A stretch of 31,090 nucleotides of DNA from contig BFEA01000403.1 in the NCBI GenBank assembly GCA_003427395.1, positions 707,690 through 738,779 on the forward strand, written 5' to 3'. The notes under the pieces were generated by a model. That model was given only the letters and a program-made list of their open reading frames with translations, searched no databases and was not told the DNA's origin. Both the position numbers and the translations under genes were made by a program. Of this stretch, positions 10,806 to 20,868 are shown one piece after another; the first letter of the stretch is position 1; the number at the start of each line of letters is the position of its first letter. Source of the DNA: Chara braunii. Lineage: Eukaryota; Streptophyta; Charophyceae; Charales; Characeae.

Positions 10806-10916
10806 TTGTGTATTCTTGTCCCTGTGTATCACTATGTCACTGTATTTCTGTGTGCGTCACAGTATCTGTGTGTGCTTATAGTATCTGTGTGTGTTACAGT
10901 ATCTGTGTGTGTCACA
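10806..10916 (+). repeat. TG-rich minisatellite (GTATCTGTGTGTG units)
   Basis: About five imperfect units of 20-22 bp built on CACAGTATCTGTGTGTG. The same type of unit fills 17593-17890. The Cys/Val-rich ORF here is an artefact of the repeat. Confidence 0.8.
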
Positions 10917-11217
10917 CCGTTGTCGGTGCGAATACCCTTACAAGGGTATCCGCCCTGTTTTTTTGCAAGGGACAGAAAATAAGTCCGATTCGGAGTTTTG
11001 TTTTTGTAGACCGCTCGAGGCACGGTGGTCTTTTAACTAAGAGTTTGACTAGAATATCTAGAACCAGAGAGTGTGTGGGCGCGCGGATTTAAGGCACGCG
11101 TGATCGTTTTTCTTATTGATGAGTGTAGAATCGGCGTGATCGCCGACCAGATTTATTTATTGATTGATTTATTTTTTTTGCCTTTGATTGGTGTCAGTTC
11201 CGAGACCCGCAGCGGAG

Positions 11218-11330
11218 CTGATGGGTTTTGTTTGGTTGGTACACCGGTGGACCGTTGAAGTACAGGGCCAAGTTTGAAGTCCCTCTGCAGTTGGGCGATC
11301 GGGACAATTGGGAGCTTACGGCGCAAGTAA
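11218..11330 (+). other. Coding-like remnant or exon, unidentified
   Basis: From a TGA at 11219 one frame stays open and reads YTGGPLKYRAKFEVPLQLGD, followed by RDNWELTAQ, up to GCGCAAGTAAAA, which could be a splice donor near 11326. Its amino-acid composition is protein-like, unlike the surrounding low-complexity ORFs, but I do not recognise the family. It could be an exon or a fragment of a mobile-element protein. Confidence 0.3.
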
Positions 11331-11339
11331 AATCCTATT

Positions 11340-12338
11340 GCTTTTTATTTGTATTTGTATTTAACACAGTGAGGTGGTGAACCATGCATGGGCGGGGCCA
11401 GGGGGCGCAAGAAGAAGGCTACCGTGATGCTGGCTGTGCCGCCAAAGCTGCTCCAGCAGCGGGCCACGACAGTCTGCAAAGTTCTCATCTGAATATTTGC
11501 TACTACCACCAAGATCTGCACAGGACCCGGCCCTCCGAGGCCCGTACGTAGGTCATCGGTTCAGCAGTTGGCAGCCCATGCAGGGGGGGGGGGCCTGGCC
11601 AACTCGCGGGGGTTGGCATCAACGGGGGCCTGTGCGTTGTGGGCTTCACAGCAGGTTCCGCGCTCTCCTACTAACTGGGGTATCAAAGTTGCCCCGATGC
11701 TTGTTCCCAGGACGCTCGCCTTAGTGGAGTGCCATCTGGTCGAGGCTGACCGATTCAGTCCGTGAGCTGAAACATATTCCAAACGGATCTCGGCTCGCAT
11801 GACTACCGATCCGCTGCCTGCATAGACTGAGACCCGGGAGGTATACGGGTGAGTGCGCAACTTAGCGCAGAAGGGCAGATAGCGGCTAGCGTACGGGAGA
11901 GGGATGACAGGCACGAAAAAGAAGCACGCGGGCAGTGAGAAAGTGGTCTGAATCCGGGCGCCGAGCCATGTAAGGTGCATTCGAAAGACGAGGACATAGG
12001 GAAGGAGTGGACCAAAGGCAGGAGAACGACCGGAGTAGGAAGGATGAAACGCTGTGACAGGGGAGGTGCATGACAGGATTGACGGGCAAATAGCGCTAAT
12101 AGGGTGACGGGGGCTGAGAAGGCTGGCAGCGGGTAACGGGCAGCAGCAAGAGAGGGAGCGGAGTGCCAGACAGCGGAGCGCTGTCGGGTTGAGGAAGGCA
12201 GCGACGAACCGAGTAAGGCGCGGAGGGTGAGGAAAGGCAATGAAAAAAGGGGAGTGCACCTGGGCGCAATTTGCGCCAAGAGCCACTCGCAAACAGAAAT
12301 GGAGGAGGGAGTGGACATGGCTGGTTGGAAACTTCATA
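11340..12338. other. Purine-rich stretch without a recognised gene
   Basis: A G-run at 11584-11593 is followed by a GC- and purine-rich strand. Two overlapping minus-strand ORFs (271 and 171 codons) arise because the complement is pyrimidine-rich and so short of stops. Their products are Ser/Pro/Leu/Cys-rich without domain motifs. I do not call them genes. Confidence 0.6.
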
Positions 12339-12750
12339 GTTCGCTCGATCCTTGATGAAATCGGGCGAACCAACATGCGTTTTGGGGGTTTTGAACGAAG
12401 GCGAATCTGAATTTGTAGTTAGTTTAAGCAGGGAGTTAGCAGGATTGGAGACAGAAGGGGAATAGGCTGCGCGAATATGGCCGGAAGAGACGAAGAAAGG
12501 AGGGAATGAGAGTCGTACCGCTCGCTCGTTTTTCAACGAAAACGAGCGGGTGAAGATAGGAATCCGGGGTTTTCAGGGCGGGAGGCCCGGATTCTGTAGT
12601 CAGATCGGAGGGTAAGTTAGTAGGATAGAAGTTCGTAAAGAACGATGTTGTATGGAGATGGCAAAGGAGAGGAAAAAGCGGGGAGGAAAATCTTGAATCT
12701 CACTTGATCTTGAAGAGAAGCGAGCAAGGGAGGATTCGTTCCTGGGGTTT
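12339..12750 (+). repeat. Diverged ~180 bp repeat, three copies, each opening with a hairpin
   Basis: Hairpins start at 12339, about 12521 and about 12699. The downstream parts share GGGGTTTT-like and TTAGT/GTTAGTAGGAT-like segments. Copy 1 pairs GTTCGCTCGAT (12339-12349) with ATCGGGCGAAC (12360-12370), 11 bp with one G-T pair. Copy 2 pairs CTCGCTCGTTTT (12521-12532) with AAAACGAGCGGG (12539-12550), 12 bp with one G-T pair. Copy 3 is weaker: CTCACTT (12699-12705) with AAGCGAG (12718-12724), one mismatch. Loops share a TTGA/TCAA-like core. Confidence 0.6.
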
Positions 12751-14358
12751 AAGGCCGGGGTGACCTCGAATAAGCAATTAGTTTGAGGAATAAGTAAGTA
12801 GAGAGATTAGTAGGGAAAGACTCGCGTGAAGGTGGTGAATGAGTGAGCACGATTGGAACGGAAATCCAATCATTTTGGTGGGATTGGGCGAGAGAGAAGA
12901 GCCTACGTGGGGGCTTCCACGTCAGGCGAACGCAGTGTTGACATTGGTTTTTGCAGTAGGAGGATAGTTTGATTGGGATTATTGCCATAAGTTGCGCCCA
13001 AAAGGAAATTGGAGCCTGACAATGAACACTTCTGTGTTTTAGCAGAAGATTCATTCGATTTCAGCTAGCCATTTTTGTGGGGGGATGCTGCAGGCTGACG
13101 ACGAAGATAGAAACTTACCTATTACCCAGTGCGTTGCTCAGTCTAGTGATGGAAAACTCCCCCTCCTCTTCTCGTGCATGCGCACGACATCTCGAGCACC
13201 TAGCCACGTCCTAACAAAATATTTGTCCGAGGCAGTTAACGGGTCAGTGAATGGCGAGTGTGAGGTGCAGGCGGGCAGGCGTAGGGGCACATACCTGGTG
13301 GTGGCGACGGTCTATGAGTGGGCGACTATTTGACGACGGCAAACAGGCAGCCACAGAGTTGGAGGCTTGCCTGTTGGCAGGCATGCTGCTTGTTCTGCTT
13401 AGTTGAGGCTGCAGCGAGCCAGCCGTAAGGTGAAAGCTTGGTCGTTGGTTAGCGCATCGTTCGTTCTACCAAGCGGTATGGCTAGAGGAGAACCATGAGT
13501 CTGTACACTCACCTGTTTGGCTGGGGCATTGGTCATCCTATCGACGAGGCCGGCCGGAGGTAGGCCGTGAGGTTGCAAGCTAGCGAAGGAGTTCAAGCAG
13601 GGAAGGTACCCACTTTGCTTTAGGCACCTGCAGATCAGAACAGGTAGTATGTCACAGTAGCGAGTCAGGCTAGGCAGCCCCGGACTTTGTTTACACAGAG
13701 GTAGACTATATGATGCTACCACTGTATCTTCAACTGTTGATGACACGGCGCGTCCGAGACACAGTTTAGTTACCGTGCGATTGGACTGCTGCAGTATTCT
13801 TTGCTGCGTTATTGCCTTGAGTTCCGCCTCGGCTGCATTTCTGCGACAACGGTTACCATATTTGCTGCAGGATGTTGCGCCCGCCCGTGACACTTCAACT
13901 ACGCATATCGGCACAATTCGCCGGGTATTGCTGTGTGTCGAGATAGAGCACGAGTGTGGGCTCTTTTTGAACAAAGTCCTTCTAGGCTGTACTATTGTTA
14001 CGATTACCGGCCAGCACAGGGTTGGTAGTGCGAGTGTTTAGTTGAAGTATGGGTATCCGGACGTAGTGTTCAGAGTTCCATGGTGGCAGCTTGATTTGAA
14101 AGCAGGGTGCCGCGACTTGGGGAAAGCGATCAGGCCTTGCAAAAGGGGACCATTGCAGCAACTTGGGGGTTCTTCAGGGACATTTGCACGGCGTTTCGGC
14201 TGCAGTTCGACTACTTTTGCTGCGTTTTGGCCATCATTGCGGGGCCCTCAGGCGCATCGAGGAACCAAGGTCGTCTCTCACGAGTCTGAGTGCACTCTCC
14301 TTGGATCTGAGAGACTTAAACTTTCTCTTTCTACCCTTCTTACTCCAAGTCTAGTCTG
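12751..14358. other. No gene recognised
   Basis: The longest ORFs are a 191-codon minus-strand frame (13399-13974) and a 105-codon plus-strand frame (14042-14359). Neither shows a motif, and the two strands give comparable open frames, which argues for chance. The unit could still hold short exons that I cannot recognise. Confidence 0.55.
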
Positions 14359-14359
14359 A

Positions 14360-14491
14360 TGTTCAGAGAGGAAGGCGGCAGGCGAGATTGCAACCCGTAG
14401 GACCGCAGCAAGACTCTGTGGGAAGTCAGTCCACCGATTGCGGGAGCTCTGCAGGAACCTAGGTGAGGTTCTGGAGGCAGGGAATCATCAG
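14360..14491 (+). other. Possible exon, unidentified
   Basis: After the TGA at 14358 one frame stays open and reads ERKAAGEIATRRTAARLCGK, then SVHRLRELCRNLGEVLEAG, up to AATCATCAG|GTATAC at about 14491, a plausible splice donor. The residues are helix-forming and charged. No acceptor, promoter or partner exon was identified, and I do not recognise the protein. Confidence 0.2.
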
Positions 14492-14744
14492 GTATACCAT
14501 TTCCTATCTGTATGACCCCAACATACCCATGTTTGACTACCTCCCTTTAGTTTGACTGGTTGTATGCATGTGTTTCCCCTATAATACTTGCTTTCTGTTC
14601 AGGATTAATCAGATTGAATGGAAAGAATGTATGGGAGTGAAGTTTAAGTTTCATCTTTATTTTGACTTAAAGCAGACTAAGGGATGGACTGGGGGAAGGT
14701 GAGAGGAAGGCAAACTGCATGCGCTTGACCGGGTCAACCAAAGA

Positions 14745-15186
14745 CTGAACATTGTTTCTAAGTTGAATGACTTAGCCTGAAAACCACGCACATAAGTACA
14801 ACCTGAGTATAAAAGAAAGTCCCTTACTTATATTTGCATGTGAACTGGCAGTTGGGCATTGTTTCCAAGCCGAATGGTCCAGCGCTAAGCCATATCACTA
14901 AAAAGAGAAAGAGAAATTGTTGAGTATAATTGAAAATAGTCTGGGCAAGCTGAACATTGTTTCCAAGCCGAATGGTTCAGTCCCCTGCCCTTATTTGCAC
15001 TTTCTTTTGAGAATAAAGTTAGAGAGTTATTAAATCTTGGATATTAAACAGTTCAGGGCGGCTAGGCATTGTTTCCAAGCCGAATGGCCTAGTCATATGC
15101 CCAAAGAAGAGAGAAGTAGTAGCGCAATTTGTTCGTGTATATCCTAAAGGCATGCTAGACATTGTTTCTAAGTTGAATGGTCTAGC
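14745..15186 (+). repeat. ~100 bp diverged repeat with a conserved hairpin (five copies)
   Basis: The 20-nt core CATTGTTTCCAAGCCGAATG (or ...TTTCTAAGTTGAATG) begins at 14750, 14857, 14955, 15066 and 15160. Core ends CATT and AATG pair. One unpaired base follows AATG, then five bases pair with the five before CATT. The stems are CTGAA/CTTAG (one mismatch), TTGGG/TCCAG (G-T pairs), CTGAA/TTCAG, CTAGG/CCTAG and CTAGA/TCTAG. The arms differ between copies but stay complementary. Spacers are AT-rich and diverged yet alignable (for example TGAGTATAA at 14803 and 14921), so this is an old tandem array. Confidence 0.85.
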
Positions 15187-15479
15187 ACTACGGCATATGT
15201 AAGTTGGGTACAAGAGTTAAATCATCTGAAAACTTCATGAACTATCTATGAGAATTTTAACTTGGGGATGATAAGAGTCCTTACTCCTTGTGGTTTGGCC
15301 TTGCATGTGACTGAGTGAGATTACTACTTGGTCTGAGTTTCAGTTTGATAGGTAGTTGCTCTAGTTGCTCGCCACGTGCTAGAGCCATAATAGTTAGTTT
15401 CAATTCCTGCATTTTCTGAGCTAAGTTTTTTTTACTTAGATCGATTCTCGCATTTTCTGGGATCTTTTGTTAAACTTGG

Positions 15480-15830
15480 TTTTGTATAAATCTTGGTAAG
15501 TTACTTTCTCTACGAGAAGCGCTGCCGAAATTTCTGCAAATCCAAGGAGTTAATCAAATTTTGACTTTTCAAAGTTCAACTTGTCTAAAGTTCATATATG
15601 GCTTAGTAAAAATCTAGGAAGTGTCCCTTTCTAAAGGGAGTGCTGTCCAAATTTTTGCTAATTCAGGGAGTTAGACAAAATTGAACTTTGAAAAGTTAAA
15701 GACTATTTCTATTTTCATGTTCAGACTGATATAAATTCTGGAAATACGTTTTTTCTACGGGAAGCACTGCTGAAATTTTCTTAGTTTAAAGGAGTTAGGC
15801 TATATTTTGACAGGTGATGATTATGGCGAT
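15480..15830 (+). repeat. ~122 bp diverged tandem repeat (three copies)
   Basis: Units start near 15486, 15607 and 15730. Shared landmarks are ATAAATCTTGG-like, a short palindrome, GCWCTGC, AAATTT, and GGAGTTAG/GGAGTTAAT. The palindrome is TTTCTC/GAGAAG (15505-15519), TCCCTTTCTAAAGGGA (15624-15639), and a wobble-rich TTTTTC/GGGAAG (15750-15764). No ORF. Confidence 0.7.
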
Positions 15831-16045
15831 CCACTATGTATAGAGGAGATTCTGTCAGGGTCTACCTTGCTTTGGGCACTGGCTTAGAGACAAGTCTAGG
15901 CTTAGCTTGTAGAAGAGTCTTGGGTAAGGATGTGTTATAAAACTGTATTCTCCATACACTTATAATTTTAGCTTGAGGATTGACATATCTTGTGTTTCAT
16001 GTCTTCTTGATCGTTTCGATTCAGGATTGAGACTAGATCCAGATT

Positions 16046-16105
16046 GATCCTATAAGGATCATCTTCTGTTATCATTGATAACAGTTCGGTTGCCGATTTG
16101 TCGGT
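16046..16105. other. Cluster of hairpins
   Basis: GATCCT/AGGATC (16046-16051 and 16055-16060, loop ATA) is followed by CTGTTATC/GATAACAG (16066-16073 and 16077-16084, loop ATT), then a shorter CCGA/TCGG pair. All perfect arms within 60 bp. Confidence 0.6.
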
Positions 16106-16714
16106 TTACGACTCAACTCCAATTCACTCTTGTCACTCAACCTAAAGGCTTTAGCCTTGTGATTTGAACTGTTTTGTTGTGTTTTCGCCCATACTTTATT
16201 TGAATAGTCATTTGACGGAAGTTCTGAGTATTTTATTTTGAGGAGTTGCACAAGAGTGAGGTTTGCATGGCTAAAGCAAGGGGTGTGAGTACAGAGAATG
16301 GTTGAAATTGACCCCGTGTAGTGTGTGGACTTTGTTGAATCTTTGATGTGATTGCAGGTATGTTTTGTGGTTCGGATTCTTGATGTGACTGTCTGCGATC
16401 ACATATATATATATGGCTGAGAGCAGTCCCACTGTGAATGTGAGAAATGATCGTCCTATATTAATACCTCTCTATATATATGTGAATATATATGTCTCTA
16501 GTGTTTCGTGCGGCCCACAATGACCACGCGTAAGGGTTAAATAGATTATGTTTTCGAAGAAAAGGGGGCTTCCCTTTTCAGCCTTTACTTTTTACAATTT
16601 TAGAGTTTGACGTTGTCGTCCGTGGCAGCCGTCAAAGTCAAACCCCTTGATTTCTCTCCAGGCCATAGGTGAAGGAGTTAGTCTCCAGGGCCATAAGAGA
16701 CGATTGTCACCACA

Positions 16715-16740
16715 GGTACACAGGTATGAACCTGTGTACC
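16715..16740. other. Perfect 11-bp hairpin, loop ATGA
   Basis: GGTACACAGGT (16715-16725) pairs with ACCTGTGTACC (16730-16740). Nearby are CAACCG/CGGTTG (16779-16784 and 16792-16797), GTGTC/GACAC near 16829-16842, and CCTCG/CGAGG near 16863-16880. No T-run follows. Confidence 0.7.
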
Positions 16741-17169
16741 ACCCACTCTCCGCAGGGTGCAGAAGAGGGTATGGTTCTCAACCGCACTTGACGGTTGTCC
16801 AGCGTCGAGAGATCAATCCCTAAAGGCGGGTGTCAGCCGACACTTGAGTGTTGAACGCGACCCTCGAGATTAACGAGGACCGCATGAGTATGGGTACTAC
16901 ATAGTACGTCATCATTGCGACCGCTTGCGTACGCTTATATTGCGAGTCGATATGATTTAGTCGTGCGTCAGCGCGATTTTATAACTAAGTCTCGCGCGCG
17001 ACGCCTATCCGATTTCCGCATCGAAAAGTTATGGGATAACTACTAAGGGGCTAGGAGTGTTGTCATGTTGGTTGTTCAGTGTTGTTCTGTATATGTATAT
17101 GTACGTGCGTGTGTGTGTGTGCTGTTATTTTTATGTTCTTTATAGTGGTGTGCGCGTAACGTGTGGGAT

Positions 17170-17600
17170 GCGTCCTAGTCGACCAACGACGAGTCGCGCT
17201 TGGAACCTCAGCCCCCCAAGATGTCGATTCGCGTGCGGGTCCGATAGAGACGTAGTACCGCGCATACCCCCTATGCTACAGCGAACGAGAAACGCCCTCG
17301 GCTGGTCCACCTCTGCGATTGCAGCTGATCAGCTTTCGTATTGTGGACTGGCAGCTCGGCGGGGATACGCCCACCGAAGGAAGGTGACAACTCTCGTAAG
17401 GCGGAGGTAAGTCGTGCCTCGCGTAAGCCCGATCCTGTCGTACGGGCTGCGAGAGGTATGGCTGACGCACTCGTCCGGAGCGGCTTGCGGAAGCTCCATG
17501 TATATTCTCAACGAAGGATTAAAACCAACTCCTGCGTGACGCGGCCAGGAGGGTCTCGCATTGCCCTTGAGCGGTGCCGGACCGATGCGCTCGACACCGT
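17170..17600 (+). repeat. Dispersed GC-rich repeat, copy b
   Basis: Homologous to 230-630 (shared blocks listed there). It ends at GCGCTCGACACCG near 17587-17599 and passes directly into the TG-rich minisatellite. Overlapping ORFs of about 100 codons on both strands are unlikely to be genes. Confidence 0.7.
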
Positions 17601-17890
17601 GTCTGTGTGTTTGGCACAGTGTTTGTGTGTTTGTCACAGTGTCTGTATGTGTGTGTCATAGTGCGTTGTGTGCTTGTGTGTTTCTGTGTGTCGTATTGTG
17701 TCTGTGTGTCTCACCCTGTGTCTGTGTTTGCCATAATGTTTTGTTTGTGTGTGTCACAGTCGACAAGGTGCCTGTGTGTTTTTGTGTGTCACACTGGGTC
17801 TGTATTTGCCATAGTGTATGTGTGTTTTTCACTTGTGTCTCCCTGTCTGTTCGTTTCCCTGTCTGTCTGTTTGCTGGTATATGTGTCACT
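17593..17890 (+). repeat. TG-rich minisatellite (CACAGTGTCTGTGTGT units)
   Basis: About a dozen imperfect 20-25 bp units. Each contains the small inverted repeat CACAG...CTGTG. The same unit type occurs at 10806-10916. The Cys/Val-rich 118- and 160-codon ORFs are the repeat read through. Confidence 0.85.
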
Positions 17891-18092
17891 CGTGACCAAT
17901 GGACCCCGAAAAATACGCCGAATTGGATAACGAAGCTTATTTACAAAGGGTTGGCGAAATTGCTAAAAACGTTTGGCGAAGTCTTGATTTGGGCTAGCGA
18001 AGAGGAAATGTTCATTTATAAGTTCGTGTTTTGTGAACAATGAAGTGTCCTTTTTGAGAGAATTACAAGTTATGGGCAATAACGAATACCGC

Positions 18093-19345
18093 AGAATTGC
18101 ACTTCCGGTTTTACTTAGTCGTTTTTTTGGGGGGGGGGGATTATATCCCGAAGTGCGTTTGGGATTTCGGTACCGAAAACGCACTTCGGGATTTCGGGAT
18201 TTTACTTAGTCGTTTTTTTTGGGCGGTGATTATATCCCGACGCGCGTTCGGGATTTTGGTACCGAAAATGCACTTCGGGATTTCGGGATTTTACTTGGTC
18301 GTTTTTTGGTGGGGGTGATTATATCCCGACGCGCGTTCGGGATTTCGGTACCGAAAACGCACTTCGGGATTTCGGGACTTTACTTAGTCGTTTTTATTGG
18401 GGGCGGGAATTATATCCCGATGTGCGTTCGGGGTTTTGGTACCAAAAATGCACTTCAGGATTTCGGGATTTTACTTAGTCATTTTTTTGGTGTCGTGATT
18501 ATATCCCGAAATGCGTTCGAGATTTCGGTATCGAAAATGCACTTCGGGATTTCGGGATTTTACTTGGTCGTTTTTTAAGGGGGGTGATTACATCCCGACG
18601 TGCGTTTGGGATTTCAGTACCGAAAACGCACTTTGGGATTTCGACATTTTACTTAGTCATTTTTTTTGGCGGGGGGGATTATATCCCGACGTGCGTTCAG
18701 GATTTCGGTACCGAAAACGCACTTCGGGATTTCAGGATTTTACTTAGTCGTTTGTTTTTGGGCGGTGATTATATCCCGATGCGCATTCGGGATTTCGGTA
18801 CCGAAAACGCACTTCAGGATTTCGGGATTTTACTTAGTCATTTTTTTTGTGGCGTGATTGTATCCCGAAGTGCGTTCGGGATTTCGGTACCGAAAACACA
18901 CTTCGGGATTTCGGGATTTTACTTAGTCGTTTTTTTTCGGGGGGGGGGGGTATATCCCGACGTGCGTTCGGGATTTCAGGATTTTACTTGGTCGTTTTTT
19001 TTTTAGGGGGGATTATATCCTGACGTGCGTTCGGGATTTCGGTACCGAAAACGCACTTCGGGATTTCGGGATTTTACTTAGTCGTTTTTGGGGGGCGGTG
19101 ATTATATCCCGACGCGCGTTCAGGATCTCGGTACCGAAAACACACTTCGTGATTTCGTTATTTTACTTAGTCATTTTTTTTGGGGGGGGGAATTATATCC
19201 CGACATGCGTTCGGGATTTCGGTATCGAAAACGCACTTCGGGATTTCGGGATTTTACTTGGTCGTTTTTTTTTGGCGGTGATTATATCTCGACGAGTGTT
19301 CGGGATTTCGGGATTTCACGTTAGTCATTTTTCGGGGGTATTTTT
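18093..19345 (+). repeat. ~90 bp satellite array 1, about 14 units
   Basis: GATTATATCCCGA-like starts recur at 18139, 18226, 18317, 18408, 18497, 18586, 18677, 18767, 18856, 18947, 19011, 19100, 19191 and 19280. Period is 87-91 bp, with one unit shortened to 64 bp. Each unit holds CCCGA, GTGCGTT, the palindrome TTTCGGTACCGAAA, AACGCAC, TTCGGGATTTCGGGATTT, TACTTAGTCG, then a T-run and a G-run. GTGCGTT pairs with AACGCAC; at 18147-18160 and 18177-18190 the stem is a perfect 14 bp. This is the same family as array 2, reverse-complemented. Repetitive ORFs (FRYRKRTSGFRDFT and similar) are translations of the satellite. Confidence 0.95.
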
Positions 19346-20144
19346 ATATGCCAACATGCGTTCAAAATTTGTAAAAAAAAGAGTGGAAATCTCTCACCCT
19401 GTCAAATTGTTTTTTTCCCGACTTCACTGCATATTTATGAGTTGTATGTGCGTATGCAGCAATGAACATCCTTATTTGTCATTGGTGATGTTTGCGCCGA
19501 CAATGAATTCTCTGAGAGGGACCAAACGGCACAAAAGGCAAACTGAGAACGGAAGGAGTGCGATTTAGCAGGGGGACGGGTGGACTTGGGGCATTTGAAT
19601 GGGTTGGGTTGTCATAAAAAGGTTGGCGACAGAAGGCAGGCTAATCATGTGTGGCGGCTGTTTAGATTTCTTAGGGCCAGACAACAATCAACATTGGGAA
19701 AAGAGGCTTGGAACAACTGGCGGTTTGAGTCATATTGATAGGGTGCGGGGGTAGGAGGGGGTGTTGTTGGCTATGTGCAGTTCTTTTGAGGGATTCTGAG
19801 GCACATTGAAGTACCTTGAAAGGGTGTTGTCCTTTGAACGTGCAGCTCCAGGCTTGGCAGGCGCATGTATGGGCATGTGTTCTTAATGCTACGACAAAAT
19901 TTCTTAATTGTATGATGTTATAATGATGGTCCAGACTAGGCAGATGCATGTATGGGCATGTGATAGAGTCTCCTACACTGGACCTACATACTAGATCTGT
20001 CTGTCGTGAAGTTATGACCAACTGCCCGTACGCTAACAGTTGTGGGTAAACACACCCGTGCCCATATGCCCGCCCTACGGCAAGGCGGGCATGCATTCTC
20101 GAGCAAGGCCAATTTTTGACATTTATGAGCATATTGGGGCCCTC
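19346..20144. other. No gene recognised
   Basis: Two related segments near 19857-19880 and 19935-19962 both contain AGGC, GCATGTATGGGCATGTG, so a short diverged duplication is present. The 161-codon minus ORF (19671-20156) shows no motif. Confidence 0.6.
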
Positions 20145-20286
20145 AACATTTTTCATGGGTGCAGACAGTTTCAGAGGCCCTCAGCCTCGTGGTGACACAG
20201 ACCAACTAGCAGAGTGGATAGACAAAGTTTTCCATAGCAAACACGATCATATGATAGTCCATGAACACGTCCTGACATGGGAAACT

Positions 20287-20290
<4 letters not shown>

Positions 20291-20366
<76 letters not shown>
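20291..20366. repeat. (AG)n microsatellite
   Basis: About 38 AG units with one interruption near 20319, inside copy 1 of the 513-bp duplication. Confidence 0.97.
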
Positions 20367-20369
<3 letters not shown>

Positions 20370-20802
20370 AGTTTCAAGCTTCAGCCAGCACTTCCAGAAA
20401 TCCGATTGTGGAGGGGTTGCACCCCCTGCCATTGATTTGTGATTGTCGCCCCTCAGTCCCCCTACCACAACGACTCTGTTGACCTTCTCATTATCATTAT
20501 CTAGGGATGGCGATCCTGTGATTGCATATTTGTCGGTGCGAAAGGCGTCGTTATCAGTCATGCATCCTCATGTAGTGTATTCAGGGAAAGAGAGGGAGGG
20601 AGGGATCTCCCACTCTCTATCTCTCTTCCGTCTCTTTCATGTTAGTCATTTTTCGGGGGTATTTTTGATGGGTGCAGACAGTTTTAGAGGCCCTCAGCCT
20701 CGTGGTGACACAGACCAACTACCAGAGTGGATAGATAAAGTTTTGCATAGCAAACACGATCATATGATAGTCAATGAATACGTCCTCACAAAGAAAACTG
20801 AC

Positions 20803-20804
<2 letters not shown>

Positions 20805-20867
<63 letters not shown>
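20805..20867. repeat. (GA)n microsatellite
   Basis: About 31 GA units inside copy 2 of the 513-bp duplication, at the equivalent place. Confidence 0.97.

Positions 20868-20868
<1 letters not shown>

Noticed and set aside
11561-12376. 271-codon minus-strand ORF
   Set aside because: It is the complement of a purine-rich strand. The product is Ser/Pro/Leu/Cys-rich without a domain, a second long frame overlaps it, and no splice or start context supports it.
13399-13974. 191-codon minus-strand ORF
   Set aside because: No motif, and comparable open frames occur on the opposite strand. Treated as chance in moderately GC-rich DNA.
230-17600. The two dispersed-repeat copies as LTRs of one 17 kb element
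   Set aside because: They are too diverged and too far apart, and the retroelement remnant between them is truncated within RT with no integrase before copy b.
18097-19568. Series of ORFs encoding FRYRKRTSGFRDFT-like repeats
   Set aside because: They follow the ~90 bp satellite period, occur in several frames and are broken by unit-length changes. They look like protein repeats only because the DNA is repetitive.
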